Part shown: in pieces, positions 38,596 to 47,880 of the stretch
Position numbering within the stretch: position 1 is the first letter of the stretch
Layout of the letters: each line of letters starts with the position of its first letter
From: Betaproteobacteria bacterium HGW-Betaproteobacteria-22
GTDB taxonomy: Bacteria; Pseudomonadota; Gammaproteobacteria; Burkholderiales; Methylophilaceae
DNA length: 64,000 nt
NCBI GenBank assembly: GCA_002842285.1
Contig: PHCJ01000004.1
Span: 38,889-102,888, forward strand
Direction: 5' to 3'
The notes under the pieces: generated by a model
Databases searched by the model: none
What the model was told of the DNA's origin: nothing
What the model saw: only the letters and a program-made list of their open reading frames with translations
Program-made: the position numbers and the translations under genes

Positions 38596-39702
38596 ATGCT
38601 TAAAACTTTAAATCTGCATTTCAAGCAAAATAAGGCATTGTTAATTGCCATTGCCGTTTCTATGCTCATACACAGTTTGTTTTTAATTGGCCATCAAATC
38701 GAAATACCCGACACAACTTTTCAACAACACACTATTGAAGCGCGTTTAATCCACACCACACCTGTTAAAAAAAAACCACATGCCACAATAGTGCCGACGG
38801 CCAAAAAAGCACTACAGGATAAACCTGTCGCCACACCAGCACTGGCAAATGAAAAGCAAATTACCGCATCTGAATCTGCGTCACTTGTCGATGTCGACGT
38901 GACAAAAGAAGCGTTAAAGCAAGTAGCCAACCCTGTAAACGAGACTTCCGAAACCAAAACTGACAGCGACATTGCAGTTGTACCAGAAAGCGTTGCTGAT
39001 ACAGATTCAATTGAGGCTTATTTCTCTGAAAACCCTTCAGCACCTTCACCTCAACAAATTTATCATTACATTGAATCAGAATTTGAAATTAAACGCGGCA
39101 ATGACCAGACCCCTGCAGCTACTGCCATTATGATATTTAAAAAAGAAGCAACTGGGGCCTACAGCATCAGCAGCAACACTGAAGCAATAGGTCTAGCCTC
39201 ACTTTTTTTTAATGCGCTAACACAAACCAGTGAAGGCACAATCACTGAATATGGCTTACAGCCGAGTTATTATCAGTACCAATACGGAAAAGATGAACGA
39301 AAATTACAGTTTGCCCAGTTTTCCTGGTCTGATGGTGTGATTGAACTTAACACGGCAAAAGGTAAAGAAACGGTCAGTCTAACGCCTGGCACCCAGGATT
39401 TATTAAGTTTTATGTACCAGTTCATGTTTGTGCCACCGCTAGAGAATATGCAACTCAACATTACTAATGGTAAAAATCTACGCCACTATGCCTACGAGTT
39501 TGTGGGGGAAGAAAAAATCAGCACCGGATTAGGCATACTCAACACAATACATATTCTACATAGTGGTGACAAAGAAGCCAAAACCGAGCTCTGGTTGGCA
39601 ACAGCGTACCAATATATACCCGTAAAAATCAGAAAAACAGAAAAAAATGGCGAAGTCATTGAGCAGACAATCCGTCAGCTCTCTACAACAATGCCTGAAT
39701 AA
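38596..39702 (+). CDS. DUF3108 domain-containing protein
   Basis: 368 residues: an N-terminal transmembrane anchor (LLIAIAVSMLIHSLFLIG), a Pro/Lys/Thr-rich periplasmic linker (about residues 45-145) that resembles TonB linkers, and a C-terminal DUF3108 beta-rich domain from about residue 155. DUF3108 proteins are periplasmic and of unknown function; in betaproteobacteria the gene is often near purine or lipid genes. It is convergent with pilY1 across a terminator. Confidence 0.85.
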   Translation: MLKTLNLHFKQNKALLIAIAVSMLIHSLFLIGHQIEIPDTTFQQHTIEARLIHTTPVKKKPHATIVPTAKKALQDKPVATPALANEKQITASESASLVDVDVTKEALKQVANPVNETSETKTDSDIAVVPESVADTDSIEAYFSENPSAPSPQQIYHYIESEFEIKRGNDQTPAATAIMIFKKEATGAYSISSNTEAIGLASLFFNALTQTSEGTITEYGLQPSYYQYQYGKDERKLQFAQFSWSDGVIELNTAKGKETVSLTPGTQDLLSFMYQFMFVPPLENMQLNITNGKNLRHYAYEFVGEEKISTGLGILNTIHILHSGDKEAKTELWLATAYQYIPVKIRKTEKNGEVIEQTIRQLSTTMPE

Positions 39703-39760
39703 CAGGTTTTCGAGAAAAGTTCAGATCTCAGATAGTGACAAGCCACTTATAAAACAAAAT

Positions 39761-39807
39761 CCTAAACCGCAAGAAGACTACTTTTAACAGCCTTCTTGCG
39801 GTTTAGG
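39761..39807. terminator. hairpin between DUF3108 gene and pilY1
   Basis: A perfect 16-bp stem (CCTAAACCGCAAGAAG and complement) around a 15-base loop, midway between the two convergent genes. It probably terminates both; T-rich sequence follows on the plus side. Confidence 0.82.
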
Positions 39808-39819
39808 GTTATTTAAAGC

Positions 39820-42800
39820 CTAATTCACGATTTCACGCCAGATAGACCTTCTTTGCTGGAAGCCAGTGCCTGAACCTTGGAAGGGTATATCAGGGATCAG
39901 TTGTGGCGTTGGGTCGTCCGCCGTGACGATAGAAACTTTTGGTTTGCCATCAATATACACCACATTAAAGCCCACGGTTGGTGCATTGGTGCGTTTAGAC
40001 ACATTTAAGGTAGTATCCACGGACCTGCCAGTTTTGTAGTCTAAAAAGTTAAACCAACCATACCCAGCAGGCTGACACACGGATGAGGTTGGCACAGTCG
40101 TAGGCACTAATAACGTACCCAACACCAAACGCGCATTCACGTTCTGCCGCTCGCCTGAATCAGGCAAATCAATATACCAGCCTAAGCCTGTAGAAAAATC
40201 AACCGCATTCGTTGTGCCACTTTTACGATTATCCGCCCCATCAGGTACTATCGTCTGCTCTACGAGTGACGACCTTGGATCAACCAATGTTGTGCCTGTA
40301 TCGTCATCTTTAATCGCATACAGTGTTTGCTGGCTAGTATCGGTTAAATCGCTAATCTCCAGATACTTACCCGTGCCTACAAACACCACGCGTTTATTGT
40401 TAACAAAGCCTAGCTCAGGCGCCGTGGTCACAGGTTGCGCTGTACTAGAGGCCTCCAACTGAGCGATTTTAATCTTGGTGCCATCATCAATGTTAAAGCG
40501 CCAAAGATTACCGAGCAAGTCACCGCCATACACATACTTGGTCAGGTTGTTTTTTTCGGCGTCTTCACTAAAGGCCTTAATCTTGCCTAGCCCGCTTGGT
40601 GCTGAAACGCTCCCTGCGCCCGTGCCGATTTCTTGCAGCTTTACCCCTGTTACAGCATCCAGCACATACAAATAGCCCTGACCATTACCTGAGTTGTATA
40701 ACGCGGGGTTATTTGGTTTAAATTTAGTGCTAGCTAAAGCATAAAAAGCACTGTTATCTGGAATGTTGTTATAGCCAGAGGTGACCAGCACCACCCATTT
40801 GCCATCTGGGCGCTTTGTAATGACAGGTGTGCCAAATGTATAGCCCAGATTTGCGATATCATCAGGGCTCACCTCCCACAGCAAAGCTGGGCTGGCTGGG
40901 TTAGTGATATCTAGGGCAAAATAGCCACGTCCGCCACCGCCTAGACCTGCCACTAAAATCGTCTTCCACACGGCACCTGCCCCTGTACAGCCAGAAACAC
41001 AAACGTCTGAAATTATCGGGTCGCCATTCACGTAGTAGCTATGCTTATTGGCATACCCTGTATCAGCCAGCTTCCACATGTTTGGGATTACCATACTAGG
41101 CACATAAGCCCAACGCTCTTCTAGCGTGTCCGCATCAAATGCATGCAACATGCCGTCATTAGCGCCCATATACACCGTTTTTGCACGGCCTACATTATCT
41201 GTTTTAAAAGTATCATAGCCTGGGTCAGTATAGCTAAATGTAGGCTTGCCGATAAATGCGGGTTTTGAGTCTACGGCATCACCCATCACTGCCTGACGCT
41301 TGCGAAATACGCGTTTATCTAAATCGATAGCATTTCCATCAAACTCTTTTTGTCCACGCAGGTAGTTGACTAGATTGACGGCTGTTACATTGGACTGTTG
41401 TGCACTATTTAAGGTTGTCCACTGTGTAAGATTAGCTGCTAAAAAAGCACTATCAAACGTGGAACCTAACCCAGCTATGCCAATTGCAGGCTGACTAAAA
41501 TCCACCAAACTACCGCTCCCATTATTCATTTTAATAGTACGAGTATCACTAGCTAAACTTACCTTAGCTTTTAAAGTCCCGCTACATGATACAGAAACAG
41601 GGATTTTACAATCTGTGCCATCCAAGGTGCCAGTACAAGCTAATGGGTCGGTGACTCCAGGAGTAACACAATTATAACCCCCACCACCATCCGCGATGAT
41701 GCTCGCTGGTGCAGCACAACCGCTGGTTGGCAGAACATCTTCAACACATTTGCTAGCTGAAGCACTCACCTCCCCAGTAACCACATCAATAGTACGTCTT
41801 TCTAGATTACCAATCCAGTGCGATGTCGTATAGCTAGCAACGTAAGCAAAGTTATCCCCAGACACTGGATTTAAAGTACTTGTTGCAGCTGCAGTTGCCG
41901 CACCAAGCTTTACCTTAACAGAAGCCAATGCCTCTTGTAATGATTGAATCAATTCAGCTGGATTTTTCGCACTAAAATATGACCCCTCACCATTAACGGC
42001 AGCATGCCACAGATCGTCTACTGCTGAAGGCTGCTCCGCTATAGGTTGGGGCCAGTTAGCGCCTGGTTGACCTGTTCTAATATCGTAATAATCGCCCTCT
42101 GTGGCCGTTTTATAGTCACTGCGATAAGCTAACTGCCCGTCAATACCCAGTCCGAGCGTCATCGTCACCATAGTTTGTTTTTGGTTGGTTGTCGCGGGAG
42201 GAGGGTCTTGGCAAACCGTGATGCTTGGAATTGCACCATCACAGTTACCTAGAGCCGAAGTACGCAAGTCAGTATCTCTATAATGTTTCGCCACATCGGC
42301 AAGTGAGTTAGTTGATGCATCAGGCCCTTCGAAAAACGGCCTTGGCGTCGCACCTCCATCCTGGTTGGTCATGGTAGTGCCATCCACTTTAAGGCCACCA
42401 TCTCCATTCCAGAACCCATCCGTTGTCAATAATGTAAAATTCTGTTGGCACGAATACTCAACTGGGTCGGGAATAGCGCCTCCGATATTATCTTTAGCCG
42501 CATAAATGCGACCAGCTCGCGACAAAGCCCTACGCAAGGGCGTGCCACTTGGCGTACTTGTACCAAATACCTTACCATACCAATTAGATTTATGAGTAGA
42601 TGCAAAAGTATCAAACTTCAAAGCATTACTAGAGCTGGGGTTAATTGTCATAAATCCTACTCTAAAATCTGAGCCTATGTCCCTAAAGGCAATACTCACA
42701 GCAGTTTTCATGGATTGCATGCGTGTACGATAATAAGCGTACCAATTTGCGAAGTTGGTCATTTCCTCACTATAAGTACATGTGGTAGCAGCGCAATCAC

Positions 42801-44175
42801 TTCTACCACTGGCTTTTGGGTAGCTTGTGGTTGACGGCGTGATATCAGTACGAACAAAAGTATATGGGGGGAAAGACGACCCAGACGCACCACCCGATAA
42901 ATTAGAAATATTGTCAATTACACCATTTGCTAATGTGCCAACTACCAAAGTGCCGTTAGCTGTAGCACCTGCCGCCGCAGTAGATGTAATAGTAATTACA
43001 GGGCGGGATTCACTGCCTACACTCGCCGTATATTCTGGGCTAGAATTACAGCTATTAATCTTTGAAGCAATAGCAGTGGCTAGAGCAGCTCGCCTGGTTG
43101 AACCTGACCCAGACAGACTTACACTGACAGCACCACATCCAGCACCACCGCCCGCCATAATCTCGATGCCGTTTACTTTCAGGCTATTTAGCGTTGCGGC
43201 ACCTGTACTTGCATCGTTCACCCTCATTGAACCCACCGCCGCTACTGCTGAATTAGTTGCCCCTACATAGCGTGGCCAAACAAAGTTTCCACCAAATGTG
43301 GACTTGCAATTTGTTAATGCAGTGCTGTCGCACCAGCGCGATTTCGCGGGAATCGTGTAGACTCCAACTGGCACTGAAGTCAAAATGCAATCTTTGAGCG
43401 TTTGATCGCTGCAGTATTCGGTAGGAACTACAGAGTAATAATAAGGCCCGCCAAACACTTTAATAACTCCATTTAACATGCTAGTAGTGACTTGCGTATT
43501 GGGCGAACCCGTAGTTCTACCATATTTAAATGTAGCGTCAGGGTATAAGTAATCACTATTTTTACGACATACAGCCGTGTTTGTTAGCTCTGCTGTAGTT
43601 GGATTGTTCTTAGTGCACCACACCCTGTCTGGATAATTGGATGTAATATCTACGCTAGTCGCACTGGTTCTCAATTGCGTCTGGTTATGTTTATTAAACA
43701 CATCTGTCCGCACGTTCGTCGAGTCAGTTTGACTTGCCTTGCTCGTGCCATCAGCGTTCAGTGCAGGCCGATAACGAATGTCTGGGTTGTAGTACTGACT
43801 ATTCATGTCACTATTCATGTACGGAACATCACCAACCACGCACATATCAAGTACACGACTCGTCCCGCTCGCCAAGCCCGCACTGACTGAGCCATCATCG
43901 TCAGCACTGTCCCGGCACTGCCTGTCAGTAGTAAGTGGAGTATTCCAAATATCACTCATATAATCAGGTGTGTAGTCTTGCGCCATACTGCCCGAATCAT
44001 CCAGCACAAACAGCAAATTAGGTTGAATGGTAATCGTTGGGCTATTGGCTAACGGGATAGTCGCCAAATCTAATGGATCTGCTTTTGCAGTAATTGGCAA
44101 CGCCAAAATGAGGGCAAAGCCAAGACTTGCAAACTGATGCAGGATGTTTAAGTTTGTTTTTTGGCAATGTTGCAT
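39820..44175 (-). CDS. pilY1: type IV pilus tip adhesin PilY1
   Basis: 1451-residue secreted protein with a signal peptide (cleavage near ITAKA). An N-terminal von Willebrand A domain has the MIDAS motif DDSGSM at residues 59-64, and a C-terminal PilC/PilY1 beta-propeller starts about residue 960 (KTVYMGANDGMLHAFDA is typical). An extra module at about residues 312-433, rich in Gly, Ala, Ser and Thr, is inserted in the vWA region. PilY1 primes pilus assembly with the minor pilins and mediates adhesion. It is last in the pilus operon, 9 bases after pilX. Confidence 0.93.
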   Translation of the reverse strand: MQHCQKTNLNILHQFASLGFALILALPITAKADPLDLATIPLANSPTITIQPNLLFVLDDSGSMAQDYTPDYMSDIWNTPLTTDRQCRDSADDDGSVSAGLASGTSRVLDMCVVGDVPYMNSDMNSQYYNPDIRYRPALNADGTSKASQTDSTNVRTDVFNKHNQTQLRTSATSVDITSNYPDRVWCTKNNPTTAELTNTAVCRKNSDYLYPDATFKYGRTTGSPNTQVTTSMLNGVIKVFGGPYYYSVVPTEYCSDQTLKDCILTSVPVGVYTIPAKSRWCDSTALTNCKSTFGGNFVWPRYVGATNSAVAAVGSMRVNDASTGAATLNSLKVNGIEIMAGGGAGCGAVSVSLSGSGSTRRAALATAIASKINSCNSSPEYTASVGSESRPVITITSTAAAGATANGTLVVGTLANGVIDNISNLSGGASGSSFPPYTFVRTDITPSTTSYPKASGRSDCAATTCTYSEEMTNFANWYAYYRTRMQSMKTAVSIAFRDIGSDFRVGFMTINPSSSNALKFDTFASTHKSNWYGKVFGTSTPSGTPLRRALSRAGRIYAAKDNIGGAIPDPVEYSCQQNFTLLTTDGFWNGDGGLKVDGTTMTNQDGGATPRPFFEGPDASTNSLADVAKHYRDTDLRTSALGNCDGAIPSITVCQDPPPATTNQKQTMVTMTLGLGIDGQLAYRSDYKTATEGDYYDIRTGQPGANWPQPIAEQPSAVDDLWHAAVNGEGSYFSAKNPAELIQSLQEALASVKVKLGAATAAATSTLNPVSGDNFAYVASYTTSHWIGNLERRTIDVVTGEVSASASKCVEDVLPTSGCAAPASIIADGGGGYNCVTPGVTDPLACTGTLDGTDCKIPVSVSCSGTLKAKVSLASDTRTIKMNNGSGSLVDFSQPAIGIAGLGSTFDSAFLAANLTQWTTLNSAQQSNVTAVNLVNYLRGQKEFDGNAIDLDKRVFRKRQAVMGDAVDSKPAFIGKPTFSYTDPGYDTFKTDNVGRAKTVYMGANDGMLHAFDADTLEERWAYVPSMVIPNMWKLADTGYANKHSYYVNGDPIISDVCVSGCTGAGAVWKTILVAGLGGGGRGYFALDITNPASPALLWEVSPDDIANLGYTFGTPVITKRPDGKWVVLVTSGYNNIPDNSAFYALASTKFKPNNPALYNSGNGQGYLYVLDAVTGVKLQEIGTGAGSVSAPSGLGKIKAFSEDAEKNNLTKYVYGGDLLGNLWRFNIDDGTKIKIAQLEASSTAQPVTTAPELGFVNNKRVVFVGTGKYLEISDLTDTSQQTLYAIKDDDTGTTLVDPRSSLVEQTIVPDGADNRKSGTTNAVDFSTGLGWYIDLPDSGERQNVNARLVLGTLLVPTTVPTSSVCQPAGYGWFNFLDYKTGRSVDTTLNVSKRTNAPTVGFNVVYIDGKPKVSIVTADDPTPQLIPDIPFQGSGTGFQQRRSIWREIVN

Positions 44176-44184
44176 GGTTAACTC

Positions 44185-44832
44185 CTAATACACAAAGGTT
44201 TGCGCGTAGCTGAAGGTGTTTTTTATCCCAGCGACTCTTGTGGTAATACGGTACATCGGGCTTTGCAGTGCATCTATTTTTGCGCCAGCCTCAGTGGCGT
44301 CTTTTACGCCACGGCTGCCTGTGCCAATTTCAGTATCGCCAAACAGGCATTTTTCAGTTACTGGTGCCACGGCCTCTCGGCACATACGCTGAATAATATA
44401 GCGTATATTATTTTTACTTGAAGCTTCAGTACCCCCTACAATGCCTGTACCCGCAGCATCAGCGCTCAGCGCAGCCGCCCAGGTGGCATCACTCTTAAGC
44501 ACGGCGGGATCATCTAAGTCCAGCGTCAGATAAGTGGCATAATATCCCTCCAGCGCATTATCAGCGTTTAAGGTGAGAGGGTCTGCCAACGCAGTTGCAG
44601 CGAGCCATGTCATGGCGGTTTCCACACCACGGTCAGAAGACACCAGTGCAGAATGCTTGTAGGAAAGATTACCCGCAATCATATTGTTCGTATCTACTGA
44701 GCGGATCAGGGCTACTGCCGCCAGTGACATCACGACCAGGGCAATAAGCGCCAGAAAAAGCACCACACCACGTTGGCTATTCTTTTGTGCCAAGCCATGT
44801 GCAAAATCAACGATTGCTGTGCTGTTTCTCAT
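44185..44832 (-). CDS. pilX: minor pilin PilX
   Basis: 215 residues with the PilX N-terminal signature RGVVLFLALIALVVMSL, that is a pre-pilin-like cleavage followed by a hydrophobic helix, and then the conserved SVDTNNMIAGNLSYK segment. It belongs to the tip complex that initiates pilus assembly. The ATG overlaps the pilW stop as ATGA. It lacks the usual glutamate at position 5 after cleavage, as PilX/GspK-like pilins do. Confidence 0.9.
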   Translation of the reverse strand: MRNSTAIVDFAHGLAQKNSQRGVVLFLALIALVVMSLAAVALIRSVDTNNMIAGNLSYKHSALVSSDRGVETAMTWLAATALADPLTLNADNALEGYYATYLTLDLDDPAVLKSDATWAAALSADAAGTGIVGGTEASSKNNIRYIIQRMCREAVAPVTEKCLFGDTEIGTGSRGVKDATEAGAKIDALQSPMYRITTRVAGIKNTFSYAQTFVY

Positions 44833-45947
44833 AGCGCATCCTTAGACCAAATCATGTTGCGTAGTGGAATAATGGTTTCATAAACCCTGTAGCGATAGCG
44901 ATTCCAGTTGGCAATGCCCGTTAAATCAATATCGGGGGCGGGGGATGCAATGGCTGGTGCGGCTGAGGTGGCATCCCAGGCACAAAGCCCCGTTGGATTA
45001 GCCACTGTCGTAGAACTACAAGCATCAGTAACGACCTCTTTTTCAAGCAGGTTATTACGTGCCACTACAGCCACACGAATCGCTTTAATACGGTTACGGT
45101 CTGCCACACTAGGCGCAGCCCAGCCACCCGTAGCATCTACCCATTGAGTTACCACGCTACTGTTAGCAGCTGCTGAAATGCCGTATTGCGCCTGCAAATT
45201 AACAACTTCTGAAACTATAGGTACGTCATTTAATTGCAGCTGGTTGGCCACCACCTGGTAAGTTAAATTGCGCCAGTTACCCATACAGGTGAGTTTGGCT
45301 CCAGCGACCAGTGGCCCGCCTGCTGGCGTTGCCGCCACCAGGCTGATGTTTACCAATGTGTTTGGGTCACCATTTGCATCTGCAACCTGAGTCATCACAC
45401 AAGAAGTGCCATTGCTAATCAGTACAATGTCATCATCTCGGCAGCCTAGATTATTATCGGCCGAAAGACCCGTCGCCGCTGTAGCGTTAGTCGCATTAAC
45501 GATTTTGACTGGTACGGCACCCATCCCTGAATTGCTGTAACGAACGGTAATGGTGTCGCTTATACCATCCACTATGGTGACTGGTGAGAGTTCTAAATCT
45601 GGCGTGGCAGGGTTGACATCATGGTCAAAAGTGGGGGCAGGGTCACATTTGAGCGAGGTATTCTCTTTGTCGGCCATTGGCACTGGCAAACCAAACCCTG
45701 CCATCTGCGCATCGCGCTGTATGGAATGCAGCGCAATGCTGCCGTTAGTTTGAGCATCTGCAGAACCTGATGTACTGCGTTTTTGACCCTCAAACACAGA
45801 GAACACCTGCATAATCACCATGGTCGCAAGCAGGCCGATCACCAGGCCCACCAGCAGTTCCACCAGACTAAAACCTGACTGTGCATAGGCTTTTGGTAAA
45901 TGAATCTTCGTTTGCCTGACCTGCCTAAATTTATTTTTTGCACTCAT
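44829..45947 (-). CDS. pilW: minor pilin PilW
   Basis: 372-residue minor pilin, cleaved at SG-FSLVELLVGLVIG with the invariant E5 after cleavage. The long C-terminal domain contains paired cysteines. An in-frame TTG at 45953 would overlap the pilV stop. I prefer the ATG at 45947, which follows GAGGG and comes two bases after that stop. It forms the tip complex with PilV, PilX and PilY1. Confidence 0.9.
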   Translation of the reverse strand: MSAKNKFRQVRQTKIHLPKAYAQSGFSLVELLVGLVIGLLATMVIMQVFSVFEGQKRSTSGSADAQTNGSIALHSIQRDAQMAGFGLPVPMADKENTSLKCDPAPTFDHDVNPATPDLELSPVTIVDGISDTITVRYSNSGMGAVPVKIVNATNATAATGLSADNNLGCRDDDIVLISNGTSCVMTQVADANGDPNTLVNISLVAATPAGGPLVAGAKLTCMGNWRNLTYQVVANQLQLNDVPIVSEVVNLQAQYGISAAANSSVVTQWVDATGGWAAPSVADRNRIKAIRVAVVARNNLLEKEVVTDACSSTTVANPTGLCAWDATSAAPAIASPAPDIDLTGIANWNRYRYRVYETIIPLRNMIWSKDAL

Positions 45948-45949
45948 TA

Positions 45950-46417
45950 TCAAATACCCTCGATCCGCGCATTAGTGCTGTAGCTGTGAGCGGACTCTCC
46001 TGGCGACTGCCATGATACAGTCACTGTGACTACTCGTTCGGGTGACACCGTGACCGTGCGCGTGCCGTTAGGCAGCAATGCAGAAATGTCGGTATTTTCT
46101 GCATAACCTGCTGGTAAAGCTGTCCCAACCCAAATCATGCCCAAGCGCTGCTGTGCAACAAAAGAAGCTTCTGCCCTATATTTGGCATCTGAGGTGTTTT
46201 TAACCATCGCCGCCTGCAAGCCAGCCAGCGCCAACATCCCCATTGAAAACAACAACACTGCAATCAAAGCTTCAAGTAGGGCGATACCAAGCTGCGTGTT
46301 TGGTGGTTTCGACCTATCGGAGCATTTACGATTTTTTTTCACTAAATCAGCCACGCCAGAACCATTCACTGGCAGCACCTGCTTGATTTGCTTGCAATGT
46401 TTCATGAATTTCCTCAT
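45950..46417 (-). CDS. pilV: minor pilin PilV
   Basis: 155-residue minor pilin with a long charged leader of about 41 residues, then the cleavage region LG-IALLEALIAVLLFSMGM with the conserved glutamate. AGLQAAMVKNTSDAKYRAEA after the hydrophobic helix is typical of PilV. The ATG at 46417 overlaps the fimT stop as ATGA, the reason I chose it over the ATG at 46423. Confidence 0.88.
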   Translation of the reverse strand: MRKFMKHCKQIKQVLPVNGSGVADLVKKNRKCSDRSKPPNTQLGIALLEALIAVLLFSMGMLALAGLQAAMVKNTSDAKYRAEASFVAQQRLGMIWVGTALPAGYAENTDISALLPNGTRTVTVSPERVVTVTVSWQSPGESAHSYSTNARIEGI

Positions 46418-46998
46418 GGGCATTTACGTGGGTCAGTTGACGACAACCCACTATATGGGTCACAAAGCTTACCCGAGCCACCCGCATCAATTAAAATTCT
46501 TAAATCTCTACTTTCTGCTGCAGCCAACAGGGTATTGTCTACATCTAGCCGCGTAAAAGGCGCATCGGCTGCGCCCTCAGCCACGGAGCGTACGCGACCT
46601 AAACTGGTAAACACAATGGTGTCAGCCCCTGCTGGTGTAGGCGTCACACTGATCGCGACTGAGGCGCCATCGCTCGCTGGCCGCGCCTCTATCAGGCCTG
46701 GGCAACCAGCAGTCACTACTACACACTCAATTGTCCAAGCTGAATTTGCGCCCAACTCTAACTTGACGTCAGCATTTCGCTTAACCGCCTCCATCCGTGC
46801 TTTTTGTAAACCCACCTGTATGGAATCAGCTGCGTTACGGATACGCGTGTTTTGAATCCAGGTGGTGAAACTAGGCACCGCCAATGAAGCCAGCACACCG
46901 AATATCGCCACAATCACCAACAACTCAATCAGGGTGAAGCCACGCCATACACTCCTTAACTGCGCCTGATTGCCCGCGCTTACATTGTACTCACGCAT
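46414..46998 (-). CDS. fimT: minor pilin FimT/FimU (GspH domain)
   Basis: 194 residues with a pre-pilin leader and cleavage at [21 protein letters not shown], then a GspH/FimT domain (FTTWIQNTRIRNAADSIQVG). Two C-terminal cysteines could form a disulfide. The ATG at 46998 overlaps the pilE stop as TGATG. A start at 47004 or 47031 is less likely. Confidence 0.88.
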   Translation of the reverse strand: MREYNVSAGNQAQLRSVWRGFTLIELLVIVAIFGVLASLAVPSFTTWIQNTRIRNAADSIQVGLQKARMEAVKRNADVKLELGANSAWTIECVVVTAGCPGLIEARPASDGASVAISVTPTPAGADTIVFTSLGRVRSVAEGAADAPFTRLDVDNTLLAAAESRDLRILIDAGGSGKLCDPYSGLSSTDPRKCP

Positions 46999-47447
46999 CA
47001 GCATGAGCCACTCCGGCTTGTCAGCCAGCACGTACCGCCTACCGTACCATCATACTTAGAGGCTTTGGCATTAGACTGATCCACACTGAATTCGAAATTA
47101 CTCATATCATTCTGACCTGTAGCCGCAATAGAGAAAGATACATCATCCGCATTACAAGCATAATTAAAATACTGGCCGTTGGCAGGGCATGGCCCACCGG
47201 TATAGGTGCGATTGTCCTGAAAGAACTGTTCCATTTTAACCTTGCCATCAGCCAGTGCAGCTGTGGCTTCTGCCGCCTTGCCACGCTTAACGTAATCGGT
47301 ATAAGCTGGAATCGCGATGGATGCAATTATGCCTATAATGGCGATAACAATCATGAGCTCAATGAGCGTGAAACCGCGCTGTACAACACCGTAACGTACA
47401 GATTCCTGCCTGATTTTATTTTTAGCTTGTGGTTGCAAAGTGTGCAT
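46998..47447 (-). CDS. pilE: type IV pilin PilE
   Basis: 149 residues. A leader of 23-24 residues is cut at [17 protein letters not shown], the canonical type IVa motif with E5, followed by [20 protein letters not shown] and a C-terminal disulfide pair. AAGGGGAA lies 8 bases before the ATG at 47447; a start at 47489 has no such site. It is first in the operon. The body is shorter than a typical major pilin and more like PilE/FimE-type minor pilins, so whether it is major or minor is open. Confidence 0.88.
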   Translation of the reverse strand: MHTLQPQAKNKIRQESVRYGVVQRGFTLIELMIVIAIIGIIASIAIPAYTDYVKRGKAAEATAALADGKVKMEQFFQDNRTYTGGPCPANGQYFNYACNADDVSFSIAATGQNDMSNFEFSVDQSNAKASKYDGTVGGTCWLTSRSGSC

Positions 47448-47545
47448 GACAATTCCCCTTCTAGTAGTGTGAATCTTGCACTCTAACAAAGTCTATTGTC
47501 TATGAGTAGCCGATAACCGGTAAAAATAGATATACAAACGGCGAA

Positions 47546-47636
47546 TTAAATCTGGATTTTCTATTCGGCGACTTTTCCTCCATATCGAATGCCAAGTTAC
47601 CCATTTCGCGCCTTAATCAAAAATTCAGGTTATAAG
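47546..47636. repeat. possible degenerate family A repeat, copy 4
   Basis: Shares ATCTGGATTTTCTATTCGGCGAC and CGAATGCCAAGTT in part with copy 2, and ends in an inverted CAGGTTATAAG. It is less symmetrical than copies 1-3. It lies upstream of pilE on the minus strand and of lptM on the plus strand. Confidence 0.5.
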
Positions 47637-47737
47637 GAATCACATACGTTAAAAAGCATTAATGATAGAATGAACATATTGGAACGTTCACCCATTAAAA
47701 TATTCCGAACACTGGAAAGCGCAACCATTAAACACCT

Positions 47738-47866
47738 ATGCAACCAACTTCTAATAAAATAATATTGCTCGTATTGCTCGCTTGCCTGCTTGGCGCCTGT
47801 GGCACTAAAGGTCCGCTATACATCCCTGAGCAGCAATACCCGCAACCAGCAGCGCAAATTAATTGA
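47738..47866 (+). CDS. lptM: LPS translocon maturation lipoprotein LptM (YifL-like)
   Basis: 42-residue lipoprotein with signal LLVLLACLLGAC and cleavage before the cysteine, followed by GTKGPLYIP, the hallmark of LptM/YifL. LptM helps LptD reach its correctly oxidised form in the outer membrane. It precedes lysA by 14 bases, as in enterobacteria and many proteobacteria. Found by reading the sequence directly because of its small size. Confidence 0.9.
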   Translation: MQPTSNKIILLVLLACLLGACGTKGPLYIPEQQYPQPAAQIN

Positions 47867-47880
47867 TCGAAGCCCGCTTT

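Noticed and set aside
42827..43270. 147-codon plus-strand open frame opposite pilY1
   Set aside because: It is antisense to the repetitive module of pilY1 and has low-complexity composition that explains the long frame.
47448..47560. Sigma-54 (-24/-12) promoter upstream of pilE for PilR control
   Set aside because: I looked for GG and GC doublets at the required spacing on the minus strand and found no convincing match, so PilR control is left as an inference.
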